Below are positions 52,035 to 61,031 of a stretch of DNA of 64,000 nucleotides, piece after piece. Position numbers and translations under genes: made by a program. This DNA is from Candidatus Poribacteria bacterium (GTDB taxonomy: Bacteria; Poribacteria; WGA-4E; WGA-3G), in assembly GCA_026706025.1 (NCBI GenBank), contig JAPOZO010000026.1, positions 60,349-124,348 of the forward strand, given 5' to 3'. The notes under the pieces are model-generated. The model was not told the DNA's origin and made no database searches. It saw only the letters and a program-made list of their open reading frames with translations. Position 1 is the first letter of the stretch. The number at the start of each line of letters is the position of its first letter.

Positions 52035-52784
52035 CTACCATCTACGCGTAAAATTCATTCTACCGGTAAGTCCGGTTTCATCTTCCTCTTTTTTCGTCTC
52101 ATACCCGACATATAAGCCGAGGGTGTTGTTCTCACCATAACCGATGTTCAAACGTCCACCGAAATTCAGAGCCCACAGTCCGCCGCCATCGCCAAGCCCC
52201 AGCACTGTTTCAAACTGCGGACCGACTGCGACGGTGTCGTTTAAGGCATAAGTAAGGTAAGTACGGTTGTAGAGTTCATTGAGGCTTTGGTCATCAAATA
52301 GGGTCTTGACTGTTCCGATTGTCCAGTGGAAACCGAAGATTTTACCGGCGGGCAGGATAGCAAAGATTTGCGGGTATAAGGCATAGGGTCCGTCTGGACT
52401 GGTATACTCGAACCCAACGCCGAGCATCGGTGTTAGCAGCAGTGCCATGCTGTCATTGGCGATAACAGGGAATGAAACGCCCATATCAAACTCGCCCAAA
52501 TGATCATTAACATAGATATTAGAATCGAATGAAATGCCACCGCTGAGCGGATGGCTCGCACCCACTAAAAAATAGGTGCCGAGGCTATCAACATCAATTT
52601 GGAACCATCCCGTAATCTTTGGTTTTTCTTCCATCGGTTTTTCTTCCATTGCCTCCTCAGCCTCGTGGGCATCAGCGTAGACGGTAGAGAAGGTGCCAAT
52701 AAATACCATATACACAATTAGCAAGATAGAAGGTAAACGAAATATGTCGAAAGCCTGTTTTTGGTAGGTTAGATTCTTGATCAT
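52035..52784 (-). CDS. Outer-membrane-barrel-like protein (paralogue of the 46-kb gene)
   Basis: 249 aa. Signal peptide to about residue 38 (VYADAHE, the same junction as the paralogue), acidic/Lys spacer (EAMEEKPMEEKPK), then amphipathic strands (DVDSLGTYFLVGASHPLSGG, FDMGVSFPVIANDSMALLL, NIGYGENNTLGLYVGYETK) and C-terminal GLTGRMNFTRRW. AAGGAG lies 6 bases before the ATG. The shared DSLGT, VGASH and GYGENNTLG blocks show common ancestry with 46445-47164. Probably a small barrel; ligand unknown. Confidence 0.75.
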   Translation of the reverse strand: MIKNLTYQKQAFDIFRLPSILLIVYMVFIGTFSTVYADAHEAEEAMEEKPMEEKPKITGWFQIDVDSLGTYFLVGASHPLSGGISFDSNIYVNDHLGEFDMGVSFPVIANDSMALLLTPMLGVGFEYTSPDGPYALYPQIFAILPAGKIFGFHWTIGTVKTLFDDQSLNELYNRTYLTYALNDTVAVGPQFETVLGLGDGGGLWALNFGGRLNIGYGENNTLGLYVGYETKKEEDETGLTGRMNFTRRW

Positions 52785-53023
52785 ATAAATCTCCTTTATT
52801 GTTGACCGATTCTGGATAGGAACTTAGAGAAAAAACAATCTGAGGATAACGAATACGGGTTTCATGTGATTCTATTACTCCGACAGATTCATCAACTGTA
52901 CCAAATCGAGCACTCCTGTTTAGATAATCTATTTTTTGCTATTTCACACTTAATGGACAATAGACTGTTTCATCTGTGTCTTTCAGGACTGAACCTACGT
53001 GCAAAGTTGCTACGTTCGTTGGA

Positions 53024-54892
53024 CTATTGCTCCTGTTGTTCATGATTTCTACCAAGAATTCTATCACATGCTTTCTTCAGAACAGGATCTGACTCCACGA
53101 ACTTCCGCAGGTGCTCAATTATCTCAGGGTCGTTTGAGATCAAATACGGGGTCTTGGAGAGCCAGAGTATTTTCTCAATCTGACGCTTCGCTTTCGCCCC
53201 AGACAGGTCGCTATCCCCTGTTATGCATCGCATCGCCGCCTGATATTGAATTTCACCCCTCAGATTTAGTGCAGCTTTCAGGTAGCAAGCGATAAACCGG
53301 GCATACGCACTTTCAACTTGTGGTAGTTTACCTGAAAGGTCTGTGTGTTGATAGCCATCAAAGTTAAAATTATTGAGATATTTGATTAATGCGTCTAGGT
53401 TTTCGTGGATGCCTGTCTCAGTCATTTGCGGTTGCGAATCTGGAATATTGTTATCGGAATCTATTTGAGACGAAGACTGATCTAACGGAATTGGTTGTCT
53501 CTGCGTTTCGTGAGAAGGCAATTTGAGGTGATCTGCCTCAAGCCACCTCAGCCCTTTATAGGTAAAAACTGCGTTCTCAATCACATTTTCAAGTTCTCTA
53601 ATATTGCCGGGCCAGGGATAGGTTCTTAGTACTTCAAGTGCTTCTACCGACACTTTACGTGATTCAGCACTGAATTCCTGTTCATACTTTTTGACGAAAT
53701 ATTCAACCAGCAATGGAATATCTTCTGATCTCTCATTGAGCGTAGGGATCCGAATAGAATTATGAACTTGTGCTCTGGCAAGAAGTGCTTTACGGAAGTT
53801 ATCTTCGAGCAGTATTTCCTCGCGTTCTGTTGCCATAATGACCTGAAGATTCCTGAGTTGTTTTGCTTTCTGTTCACCAAGGCGTTGCGTCTCACGAATG
53901 TTTTTGTCAAGAAGTCGAAGGAGTTTTGCCTGAACAGTAGCAGGGATATCACCGAATTCGTCTATAAAGAGTGTCCCCGCATCCGCTAATTCGGCAGCAC
54001 CGGGTTGGTCAGTAGTAGCACCATTGAATGCCCCTTTCTGATGACCGAACAGCCGATCCTCGATTAAAGTCTCTGGTACACCCTGGGGAAAGAAAGGAAC
54101 ATATTTACCCGCTTTGCCTGCCTGTTGATGGATGTATTCCGCCAGCAGTTCCTTCCCTGTGCCACTTTCCCCCAAGATAAGGACGTTCTCGTTAGGAATA
54201 CGCCCCCTCCGACGTGCTTCACGAAGACATTGTAGCAACGGCAGCGAGTGTCCGATAATTTTGTCATCTGATAGAAGTCCGTAATCGTCTAACAATTCCT
54301 TCAACTTGGCTTTGTTGAGATCTGTTTTATCCACAAAAGCCCAGACCCCTTGCGTCGTAAAACGGCGTTCAATGACATCCCGCTCCATGGCGGACGTGAT
54401 GACGACCGGGATATCCCGCAGCTCGGAGTCCCGACAAAGACTGTCGAGTATTGTGAGGCCAAAGTATCTTTCTGGCTCCCAGTCTTCGTCTGTTCCCACC
54501 GGCTCTCCATCTACTCCAATGGCACCTGTTGCAAAGTGCATATCCAATAACAATAGACTCCAATGTGGGGGGTGTTCCCAACCGTTCCTCGCCATTTCCA
54601 AGGTGCCATCAAGATCATTTCTGACTTCACCAGACATCTCCACTTGACCCCGACAAAAGGTAACGTCCGCAACGACTTCATCTTTATTATTTTCTGTGGG
54701 ATCTATATCGTCTATTTCGCGATCGTCAACTACGAGGAGCGGTTTCGGTTCTTGTTCATTCCGGGGAAGGCAATCGCCGGTAATGTCCTGTAATCCTAAA
54801 CGGGAACAAAGTGTATCGCGGTGTTTGTTGCGACCATTTCGCGCTTTTCCATAAACGTCATCAATCCAGAGAATTCTCGGTTTATCTGCCAT
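53024..54892 (-). CDS. Receiver-AAA+ (sigma54-activator-type) protein, module B2
   Basis: 622 aa, last gene of a six-gene operon. Residues 1-200 form a receiver domain with all key positions: D11/D12 (ILWIDD), acceptor D117 (LLLLDMHF), T166 (VVITSAM) and K189 (FVDK); about 95 residues are inserted after strand 1. The AAA+ domain (210-450) has Walker A GESGTGKE at 241-248, a GAFNGA loop at 287-292 (GAFTGA in sigma54 activators), Walker B FIDEFGD at D311/E312 and the Arg-rich ERSEDIPLLVEYF. The tail (520-620) has YQAAMRCITGDSDLSGAKAK, possibly a Fis-like DNA-binding helix pair, but this is weak. The GAFNGA variant may not contact sigma54 normally. The gene starts 7 bp after module A2. Confidence 0.85.
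   Translation of the reverse strand: MADKPRILWIDDVYGKARNGRNKHRDTLCSRLGLQDITGDCLPRNEQEPKPLLVVDDREIDDIDPTENNKDEVVADVTFCRGQVEMSGEVRNDLDGTLEMARNGWEHPPHWSLLLLDMHFATGAIGVDGEPVGTDEDWEPERYFGLTILDSLCRDSELRDIPVVITSAMERDVIERRFTTQGVWAFVDKTDLNKAKLKELLDDYGLLSDDKIIGHSLPLLQCLREARRRGRIPNENVLILGESGTGKELLAEYIHQQAGKAGKYVPFFPQGVPETLIEDRLFGHQKGAFNGATTDQPGAAELADAGTLFIDEFGDIPATVQAKLLRLLDKNIRETQRLGEQKAKQLRNLQVIMATEREEILLEDNFRKALLARAQVHNSIRIPTLNERSEDIPLLVEYFVKKYEQEFSAESRKVSVEALEVLRTYPWPGNIRELENVIENAVFTYKGLRWLEADHLKLPSHETQRQPIPLDQSSSQIDSDNNIPDSQPQMTETGIHENLDALIKYLNNFNFDGYQHTDLSGKLPQVESAYARFIACYLKAALNLRGEIQYQAAMRCITGDSDLSGAKAKRQIEKILWLSKTPYLISNDPEIIEHLRKFVESDPVLKKACDRILGRNHEQQEQ
54220..54890 (-). repeat. Copy 2 of a ~670-bp near-identical duplication
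   Basis: Covers the receiver-domain coding part of B2 and matches 57749-58418 at a constant offset of 3529 bases with only scattered substitutions (by eye about 95% identity). Identity falls sharply at the start of the AAA+ coding part. Confidence 0.85.
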
Positions 54893-54898
54893 TATGAC

Positions 54899-56218
54899 TC
54901 ATCCCTCCTGGGGAAGATTGCTCAGGGTTTTTGAAAGGGCTTCATAAGTCTGTTTCAATTCACAAAACTGAGGGCGTAGGGAGATGAGGGTGGTTAACTT
55001 TATCGGTTTGGACTGTCTCAATTCGTCCATAATTTTTTCGTAGAACTTATTCACGGTCACCAAGGCATTTTGACTCTCTTGTGACTTCTTTTTCACTGGA
55101 TAGCGGGATAGCCACAACCCGTGCACCAGTCTCCCAAGCCATTCTCGTGTGTCATCATCACAACGGTTTAGCGGTGAGCAGTCTAAGAGCTGCCGTGGTG
55201 ACATACTATCTTCAAAGGATTGGACAATCCATTGGGCATCCTGCCGGCGCGATTTCCATGCGTGAAAATCCTCCACCAAGAATTCCGATACACGAACGAT
55301 GTTTGGATTAGGTTTCTGAAGTTGTTCAACAAAGTCATTGAAACTGTTGAGGAATTTATTTTTCAACCAATCATGATTGAACTTGTTGCGTCGGATTTGC
55401 CACTCAGATTCGGAAGTTATCAATTTTCTTTTTTGAAGAACACCATACGCATCTGCGACAATGGTCGGAGGGACAACCGATTCACCGCTGTGAATCGCTG
55501 CCAACAAATTGTTTAACTCCGTTGGTATTTCTTCTACTCCTGTGGTGTTTTTCCATTCTTTCTTAACATCTTCGTAGAACGATTTCTGTTCAAACACGTC
55601 TAACCACCACTCTGGTTGACGCACATCGTCTTTCTTCTCACCCAAATTCAAGCGAATCAATTTTGTATATCTGTCTGAGTTCCGAAATTTGGTCCATTTC
55701 ATTAACGCCAAGGTGGGGCTAATATCCGTCTGGTCAGTCTCATCCTCAGCATGAACAGCAAGATACCCTACACAAAGGATAGCAAGAGCAGAAAGGTGCT
55801 CCTGTACCTCATGCACAAAGAATCGCCTTAGTCCATTTAGGTTTTCACCGCGAACCAGAGCTTCTATGGTTGCTTCACCAGAAAGACCGCAAAGTATCTC
55901 TTTCCAATCTGCTGCACTCACGTTGCCAGTAGGCAGCACTAGGTTAAACACGTACACATCATCTTTGTTGGTTTTTGGCGGGGGTTTATTACGGAAATCA
56001 TCATCAGTAGTCACTCGAACCCGTACATTGCCAGAGGACGAATATTCCTTAATGAGCTGCTTCCAGCCTTCGCAAGAAACATGGGCAATAGCAATTTTAT
56101 GTTTCTTGAGACCAGATAACTCTTTGCAGACTTCTGGCTTCGGTGCTGCACATTTCATAACATTTTGTATGAAAGTGTGATTAATTCTTGTGCTCCCCCA
56201 GTTGTAAATACCAATCAT
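54899..56218 (-). CDS. H-box protein without ATPase domain, module A2
   Basis: 439 aa from the ATG at 56218; GAGGG lies 7 bases upstream and the preceding stop is 10 bases away (a longer reading to 56251 would overlap it). Residues about 1-105 look like a small alpha/beta domain (KIAIAHVSCEGWKQLIKEY, then NVRVRVTT). At 125-160, LRRFFVHEVQEHLSALAILC resembles the H-box of histidine kinases, with H136 followed by Glu and a hydrophobic helix; no N, G1 or G2 boxes of a kinase ATPase follow. The rest is helical and unrecognised. It is a paralogue of A1 at 58420-59718 and may be a phosphotransfer partner for the receiver of the B protein encoded just downstream. Confidence 0.75.
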   Translation of the reverse strand: MIGIYNWGSTRINHTFIQNVMKCAAPKPEVCKELSGLKKHKIAIAHVSCEGWKQLIKEYSSSGNVRVRVTTDDDFRNKPPPKTNKDDVYVFNLVLPTGNVSAADWKEILCGLSGEATIEALVRGENLNGLRRFFVHEVQEHLSALAILCVGYLAVHAEDETDQTDISPTLALMKWTKFRNSDRYTKLIRLNLGEKKDDVRQPEWWLDVFEQKSFYEDVKKEWKNTTGVEEIPTELNNLLAAIHSGESVVPPTIVADAYGVLQKRKLITSESEWQIRRNKFNHDWLKNKFLNSFNDFVEQLQKPNPNIVRVSEFLVEDFHAWKSRRQDAQWIVQSFEDSMSPRQLLDCSPLNRCDDDTREWLGRLVHGLWLSRYPVKKKSQESQNALVTVNKFYEKIMDELRQSKPIKLTTLISLRPQFCELKQTYEALSKTLSNLPQEG

Positions 56219-56228
56219 CTGTTGTCCC

Positions 56229-58418
56229 TCACTCAACAAGAAACACATCATAGACCGGACAACCCTGCCTCTTTTTGTCTACTTTAAATTTTACTTTTTT
56301 TCTTCCCTTAAAAGCATTTTCTTTGTCTTGAAAATTGTCTTTCGGCACCTTTACAAACTGTGGCAACTGTAAGGTTGAATGTTCATCAATCTCTACGTTC
56401 GCAGCATCACCATTTGGCATAATTGCCCAGACTGTCCCCTCGTACAGTTCCTCTTGTTCACCTGCCTCTTGTTCTGTCCCTTCTTGATCCATAGCATTGG
56501 GAAGGTGGAGTTCATTTTCTAACTGTTGACCTCGCTCCGATGATACAGTTTCAATTTTCTGACATATCTCAAGAATTTCACCACAGTATCCTTTAAAAGT
56601 GTCCCGATCATGTGAGGGGATGAGATCCGGATTACTATGATTCATTAGATGTCTAACTCTATGCACTATTAAGCGTTCCCGTACTCTCCAATACTCAAAC
56701 CAACGATTATCGAACATAGCATCAGTTCCAAAGAATGTTCTAAAGTGGTTCCACAAGGTATCATGCAAAATAATCTTAAACAGATCCGAGGGGGAAGAAA
56801 AATTAATCAAATCAGGTAAGTCACTCTTTTCTCCGGGAAAATCCATTTTCGAGTAATCCTTTTGTCTGTTCTGCCATTTCTTAAAAATATCTGGACGCTT
56901 TTGACTCACATGGTTAATCCAGTCAGAGTCAAACTGGCCAGACAGGATAGTTGCGATTGCCCCTCGGAGTGCCTTCTCAGTCAGTACCCAAATAGCCATA
57001 TCCTGTAACCAAATAGCCATTTCACCAATGGCTTTCCTAGACTGCTCCCACAAGTCATCCTTCACAATAATCTTAAACAGATCGTAACTATTGGGTTGAT
57101 TTGAGGGAATTGGAGGGCTATGTGTTCCGCGAGATAATGATTGGAGATGATCCTTTTCAAGCCATCTTAGTTCTTTATAGGTTTCAACGGCATCTTTAAT
57201 TACGTTTTCAAGTTCACTGACATTGTCGGGCCATGGATACGCTTTTAACGCTTCAAGTGCTTCCTCCGACACCTGATGGGTTTCAGCCTTGAATTCCTCT
57301 TCATACTTTTTGACGAAATATTTAACCAGCTGCGGAATATCTTCCGATCTCTGACTGAGTGTTGGGATCCGAATAAAATTATGAATTAGTGCCCCGTCAG
57401 GAAATGCTTTGCGAAAGTTGTCTTCATACAGTATTTCTTTACGTTCTATTGCCGTAATAACCCGAAGATTCCGATTATGAATGTTCTTAAGAAGCTGAAG
57501 AAGTTTTGGCTGGGCAGTGGCTATAATATCACCGAATTTGTCTATAAAGAGTGTCCCTTCATCCGCTAACACTGCAGCATCGAACAGTTCATCCTCTAAG
57601 GTCCCTTTTAGGGACTCGGAGAAAGAACAGTAATCACCTTTTCCACCTGATTTTTGATGGATGTATTCTGCCAGTAGTTTCTTTTCAGTGCCGCTTTCAC
57701 CGAGGATAAGTATATTATCACTGGGAATGCGCGCCCTTCGGCGTGCCTCACGAAGACATTGTAGCAACGGCAGCGAGTGTCCGATAATTTTGTCATCTGA
57801 TAGAAGTCCGTAATCGTCTAACAATTCCTCCAATTTGGTTTTGTCGAGATCGATTTTATCCACAAAAGCCCAAACCCCTTGCGTCGTAAAACGGCGTTCA
57901 ATCACATCCCGCTCCATGGCGGACGTGATGACGACTGGAATATCCCGCAGCTCGGAATCCCGACAAAGACTGTCGAGTATAGTGAGACCAAAGTATCTTT
58001 CTGGCTCCCAGTCTTCGTCTTTTCCGATCGGTTCTCCATCTGCTCCAATGGCACCTGTTGCAAAGTGCATATCCAATAACAATAGACTCCAACGTGGGGG
58101 GTGTTCCCAACCGTTCCTCACCATTTCCAAGGTGCCGTCAAGATCATTTCTGACTTCACCAGACATCTCAACTTGACCCCGACAAAAGGTAACGTCCGCA
58201 ACACCTTCATCTTTATCATTTTCTGTGGGATCTATATCGTCTATTTCGCGATCGTCAATTACGAGGAGCGGTTTCGGTTCTTGTTCATTCCGGGGAAGGC
58301 AATCGCCGGTAACGTCCTGTAATCCTAAACGGGAACAAAGTGTATCGCGGTGTCTGTTGCGACCATTTCGCGCTTTTCCATAAACGTCATCAATCCAGAG
58401 AATTCTCGGTTTATCCAT
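56229..58418 (-). CDS. Receiver-degenerate AAA+-HEPN-like-cold-shock-like protein, module B1
   Basis: 729 aa. The receiver domain (1-200) is almost identical to that of B2 (D10/D11, D116, T165, K188). The AAA+ domain has decayed: Walker A is GESGTEKK (Gly before Lys lost), Walker B FIDKFGD (Glu lost) and the GAFTGA loop is deleted (ELFDAAVLADEG runs straight on). At about 535-640, LFKIILHDTLWNHFRTFFG and WRVRERLIVHRVRHLMNHSN give a Swt1-type HEPN-like domain with the R-x4-H motif at R589 and H594. A related, shorter LFKIIVKDDLWEQSRK segment lies near 435. The C-terminus (656-729: EGTVWAIMPNGDA, then FVKVPKDNF and GRKKVKFKVDKKRQG) resembles a cold-shock/OB RNA-binding domain. An RNA-cleaving effector is inferred. 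Confidence 0.8.
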   Translation of the reverse strand: MDKPRILWIDDVYGKARNGRNRHRDTLCSRLGLQDVTGDCLPRNEQEPKPLLVIDDREIDDIDPTENDKDEGVADVTFCRGQVEMSGEVRNDLDGTLEMVRNGWEHPPRWSLLLLDMHFATGAIGADGEPIGKDEDWEPERYFGLTILDSLCRDSELRDIPVVITSAMERDVIERRFTTQGVWAFVDKIDLDKTKLEELLDDYGLLSDDKIIGHSLPLLQCLREARRRARIPSDNILILGESGTEKKLLAEYIHQKSGGKGDYCSFSESLKGTLEDELFDAAVLADEGTLFIDKFGDIIATAQPKLLQLLKNIHNRNLRVITAIERKEILYEDNFRKAFPDGALIHNFIRIPTLSQRSEDIPQLVKYFVKKYEEEFKAETHQVSEEALEALKAYPWPDNVSELENVIKDAVETYKELRWLEKDHLQSLSRGTHSPPIPSNQPNSYDLFKIIVKDDLWEQSRKAIGEMAIWLQDMAIWVLTEKALRGAIATILSGQFDSDWINHVSQKRPDIFKKWQNRQKDYSKMDFPGEKSDLPDLINFSSPSDLFKIILHDTLWNHFRTFFGTDAMFDNRWFEYWRVRERLIVHRVRHLMNHSNPDLIPSHDRDTFKGYCGEILEICQKIETVSSERGQQLENELHLPNAMDQEGTEQEAGEQEELYEGTVWAIMPNGDAANVEIDEHSTLQLPQFVKVPKDNFQDKENAFKGRKKVKFKVDKKRQGCPVYDVFLVE
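57749..58418 (-). repeat. Copy 1 of a ~670-bp near-identical duplication
   Basis: Receiver-domain coding part of B1; see 54220-54890. The high identity is confined to this domain while the following AAA+ coding parts differ strongly, which suggests gene conversion or selection rather than whole-gene recency. Confidence 0.85.
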
Positions 58419-58419
58419 G

Positions 58420-59718
58420 CTACGTATACCTCGGAAGATTGCTCAGAGTTTTGAAAAGAACTTTATACTTTACTTTCAATTCGCAAAACTGTGGACGTAA
58501 GGAGATGAGTTTTGTTAATCCAATTGGCATAGATTGTTCCAATTCGGATGCCAATATTTCGTACGTCTCGTTTACCTCCATCAGGGCATCCTGGCTTTCT
58601 TTTGCCTTTTCCCTCACATCATAACGGGAAAGCCACAATCCATGCAACAAATACCCAAGCCATTCCCGTGTCTCATCATTACAACGATTTAAGAGGGATG
58701 AATTAAATAGTTGTAGAGGCGACATACTACTTTCAAAGGATTGGACAAGCCATTGGCCCTCCTGTCGTTGCGACTTCCATGCAGGAAAATCTTCCTCCAA
58801 GAATTCCGACACACGACCGAGGTCCGGGACAGACTTACTAAGCTGTACAATAAAGGCATCAAAATCATTGAGGAATATATTTTTTAGCCAATCATGATTG
58901 AACTTTCTGCGTCGGATTTGCCACTCAGATGCGGAAAATTTTCTGTTTTGAAGAACACAATACGCATCTGCAACAATTGTCGGAGGGACAACCGATTCAC
59001 CGCTGCAAATCGCTTTCAGCAAATCGTTTAGTGCTGGCGGTATTTCTTCTTTGCTTGTGGTGTCTTTCCATTCTTTCTTAACATCCTCACGGAATGATTC
59101 CTGTTCAAACACATTTAACCACCATTCCGGCTGTTGAACAGCATTCATCTTTTTATTCAAATCCGATTGAATTACCTTTTGACCTCTTTCTGATTCCCGA
59201 AATTCAGTCCATTTCATTAACTCCAAAGCAGAATTTATGTCATTATCCTCAGTCTCAGCATGAACAGCAAGGTAACCTTCGCAGAGAATGGTAAGAGCAG
59301 AAAGCTGCCCTTGCACCTCATGTACAAAGAAACGCTTTAGTCCGTTTGGATTTTCACCGCGAACCAGAGCTTTCACGATATATGAGTTAGAAAGACCAGA
59401 AAGTTTTCTTTTCCATTCTGCTACTGTCAAGTCTCCAATAGGATGTCTTAAGTAAAGTATGTATACACCATTATCATTCTTCGCTGGCTTTGACAGATCC
59501 AGAAAACCTGCAGTAGACACTCGAACGCGCACACTGTTCGGACACGAATAATCGTTAATTAACGTATTCCAATGTTCACCTGTAACATGGACAATAGCAA
59601 TTTCACAATTCCGGAGTTCATTCAGCTCTGTGCAAACTGTTGTCTGCTGTTCCAAGCATTCACTAACATCCTGTATGAAAGTGCTGTCGGTTAATCCTTT
59701 ATCGTAAATACCAACCAT
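58420..59718 (-). CDS. H-box protein without ATPase domain, module A1
   Basis: 432 aa from the ATG at 59718, with AGGTGAGG upstream and the preceding stop 11 bases away. Architecture as in A2: an N-terminal alpha/beta segment (CEIAIVHVTGEHWNTLIND, then NSVRVRVST), the H-box-like LKRFFVHEVQGQLSALTIL with H133, then helical sequence including QPEWWLNVFEQESFREDVKKEW-like blocks shared with A2 (PEWWL and FNHDWLKN) and a C-terminal ISLRPQFCELK. A1 and A2 share about half of their residues by eye. One base separates its stop from the start of B1. Function is not known; phosphotransfer to the receiver of B1 is inferred only from the H-box-like sequence and gene order. Confidence 0.75.
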   Translation of the reverse strand: MVGIYDKGLTDSTFIQDVSECLEQQTTVCTELNELRNCEIAIVHVTGEHWNTLINDYSCPNSVRVRVSTAGFLDLSKPAKNDNGVYILYLRHPIGDLTVAEWKRKLSGLSNSYIVKALVRGENPNGLKRFFVHEVQGQLSALTILCEGYLAVHAETEDNDINSALELMKWTEFRESERGQKVIQSDLNKKMNAVQQPEWWLNVFEQESFREDVKKEWKDTTSKEEIPPALNDLLKAICSGESVVPPTIVADAYCVLQNRKFSASEWQIRRRKFNHDWLKNIFLNDFDAFIVQLSKSVPDLGRVSEFLEEDFPAWKSQRQEGQWLVQSFESSMSPLQLFNSSLLNRCNDETREWLGYLLHGLWLSRYDVREKAKESQDALMEVNETYEILASELEQSMPIGLTKLISLRPQFCELKVKYKVLFKTLSNLPRYT

Positions 59719-59728
59719 CTGTTTTACC

Positions 59729-61024
59729 TCACCTAACACTCCAGATGAGATTGATTTGTTTTGGAGCGATTTCTACTGCAACAACCGGAGATTCAGTTCC
59801 GTTTGTAAATAAAGGCATATAGTCTCCATGGCCCTCCAATCCATCTGTTCTGCAATAAGTCAAGTCCCTCAACGAATTGGTGAAAGCACCTGCTCTTTCT
59901 TCTTCTATACCAAAAAACTTTTTTGCAAGCATAAGGGGATCTCTAAGCGGCAACACAAGACGAAAGACGTTTACCTGTGGCGTTTCCCCCGACTGGAAAA
60001 AGCATAGTTCACTGACCGAAATTTCCTCTTCTTCTTCTTCACAACGCCACAGGAAACCTCGCAGACTTACGAAAAGTGGGAAACAGGGCACACAAGGCAT
60101 AGTGATAAGTCCTTCGTCTGGAATTGGATTAGTGTCGCTTAATGGGATTCCTAATTTTCTCAGGACAGCGTTTAACACTTTTCCCTTTATCCGACGGCGA
60201 TCTCTTGCCTTCCATGGAGGATTTTCCATTTCCCAAAGATTTGCCTCGTGCCATATCATTAGACTCTTGGCTGATTCTGTCTGGTCAGTTTCGTTAGAAA
60301 CAAGGTCGTCAATCGAAACTGAATCACCGAGCCACTCTGCAAGTGCCTGTAAGTGTGGGGAGTATCTGTTTCTCCCCTCAAGATAATCATGAGCCCAACC
60401 TTTTGGTTGCCAACTGCTTTTCCAAGCCTTTGCGTAGAATTGTATGGCGGCATTAATATTCTTGTCTGTGTGATAGTAGTCTATGCCCAAAAAAGACTCA
60501 AATTTAGGACTGAATCTTTTTTGAAATTCCATATCAAGAACTTCAGTGCCCTTTACGAAATCCTCAACAGTGTGCCGCACTTCGTTACCACCTGCTCTAG
60601 TGAAATGGGCAATCTGATCTCGTGAATATGACAATTCTGTCAGTTTTCCTACTGTGTGAGGAGAGGCAACCTCAGTCTCTCCAAGACCTATTATATCTAT
60701 CAGGAATCGGACCTTGACACTCTCGTCAAAATCTAAATCTTCAAGCCATTTTTGAATATGGTCTAATACCTTATTGGCACCTTTCTCATCTTGCGCAAGT
60801 GGGAAAAAACCGATAGCTCGAGTTTCTGATATGTTATGTGCCATCTCACGAAGTAATGGAAGTGCCTTAGCATCAGGAGGTACGCTAGATGAAGGGCGCT
60901 TAGCAGTATTGTATTCGTCGTCAATAACAACAATTACAAGATCTCCTGAATCTCGTGACCAAACATGAGAAGATCTTTTTTGATCCTCTAGTTCTATTTC
61001 GATTTTATTGTACTTAAAAGACAC
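59729..61024 (-). CDS. Receiver-like protein with unknown C-terminal domain
   Basis: 431 aa. Residues 28-165 fit a diverged receiver: LVIVVIDDEYN (D35, D36), RFLIDIIGLG (D110 in the acceptor position), IAHFTRAGG (T142) and VEDFVKGTEVL (K158). The C-terminal 260 residues are unrecognised. They contain YYHTDKNINAAIQFYAKAW and two Trp-rich segments (LMIWHEANLWEMENPPW), a helix with RRIKGKVLNAVLRKLGIPL and a late CVPCFPLF. It follows the 935-aa gene by 7 bp and precedes module A1 by 10 bp, so it belongs to the same operon. It may be a response regulator or a phosphate sink for the 935-aa protein. Confidence 0.65.
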   Translation of the reverse strand: MSFKYNKIEIELEDQKRSSHVWSRDSGDLVIVVIDDEYNTAKRPSSSVPPDAKALPLLREMAHNISETRAIGFFPLAQDEKGANKVLDHIQKWLEDLDFDESVKVRFLIDIIGLGETEVASPHTVGKLTELSYSRDQIAHFTRAGGNEVRHTVEDFVKGTEVLDMEFQKRFSPKFESFLGIDYYHTDKNINAAIQFYAKAWKSSWQPKGWAHDYLEGRNRYSPHLQALAEWLGDSVSIDDLVSNETDQTESAKSLMIWHEANLWEMENPPWKARDRRRIKGKVLNAVLRKLGIPLSDTNPIPDEGLITMPCVPCFPLFVSLRGFLWRCEEEEEEISVSELCFFQSGETPQVNVFRLVLPLRDPLMLAKKFFGIEEERAGAFTNSLRDLTYCRTDGLEGHGDYMPLFTNGTESPVVAVEIAPKQINLIWSVR

Positions 61025-61031
61025 CTGGTTC

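Noticed and set aside
53024..54892. Calling B2 a standard sigma54 response regulator (NtrC family)
   Set aside because: The receiver has a 95-residue insertion, GAFTGA is changed to GAFNGA and the C-terminal helix-turn-helix is not convincing, so the name would overstate what is seen.
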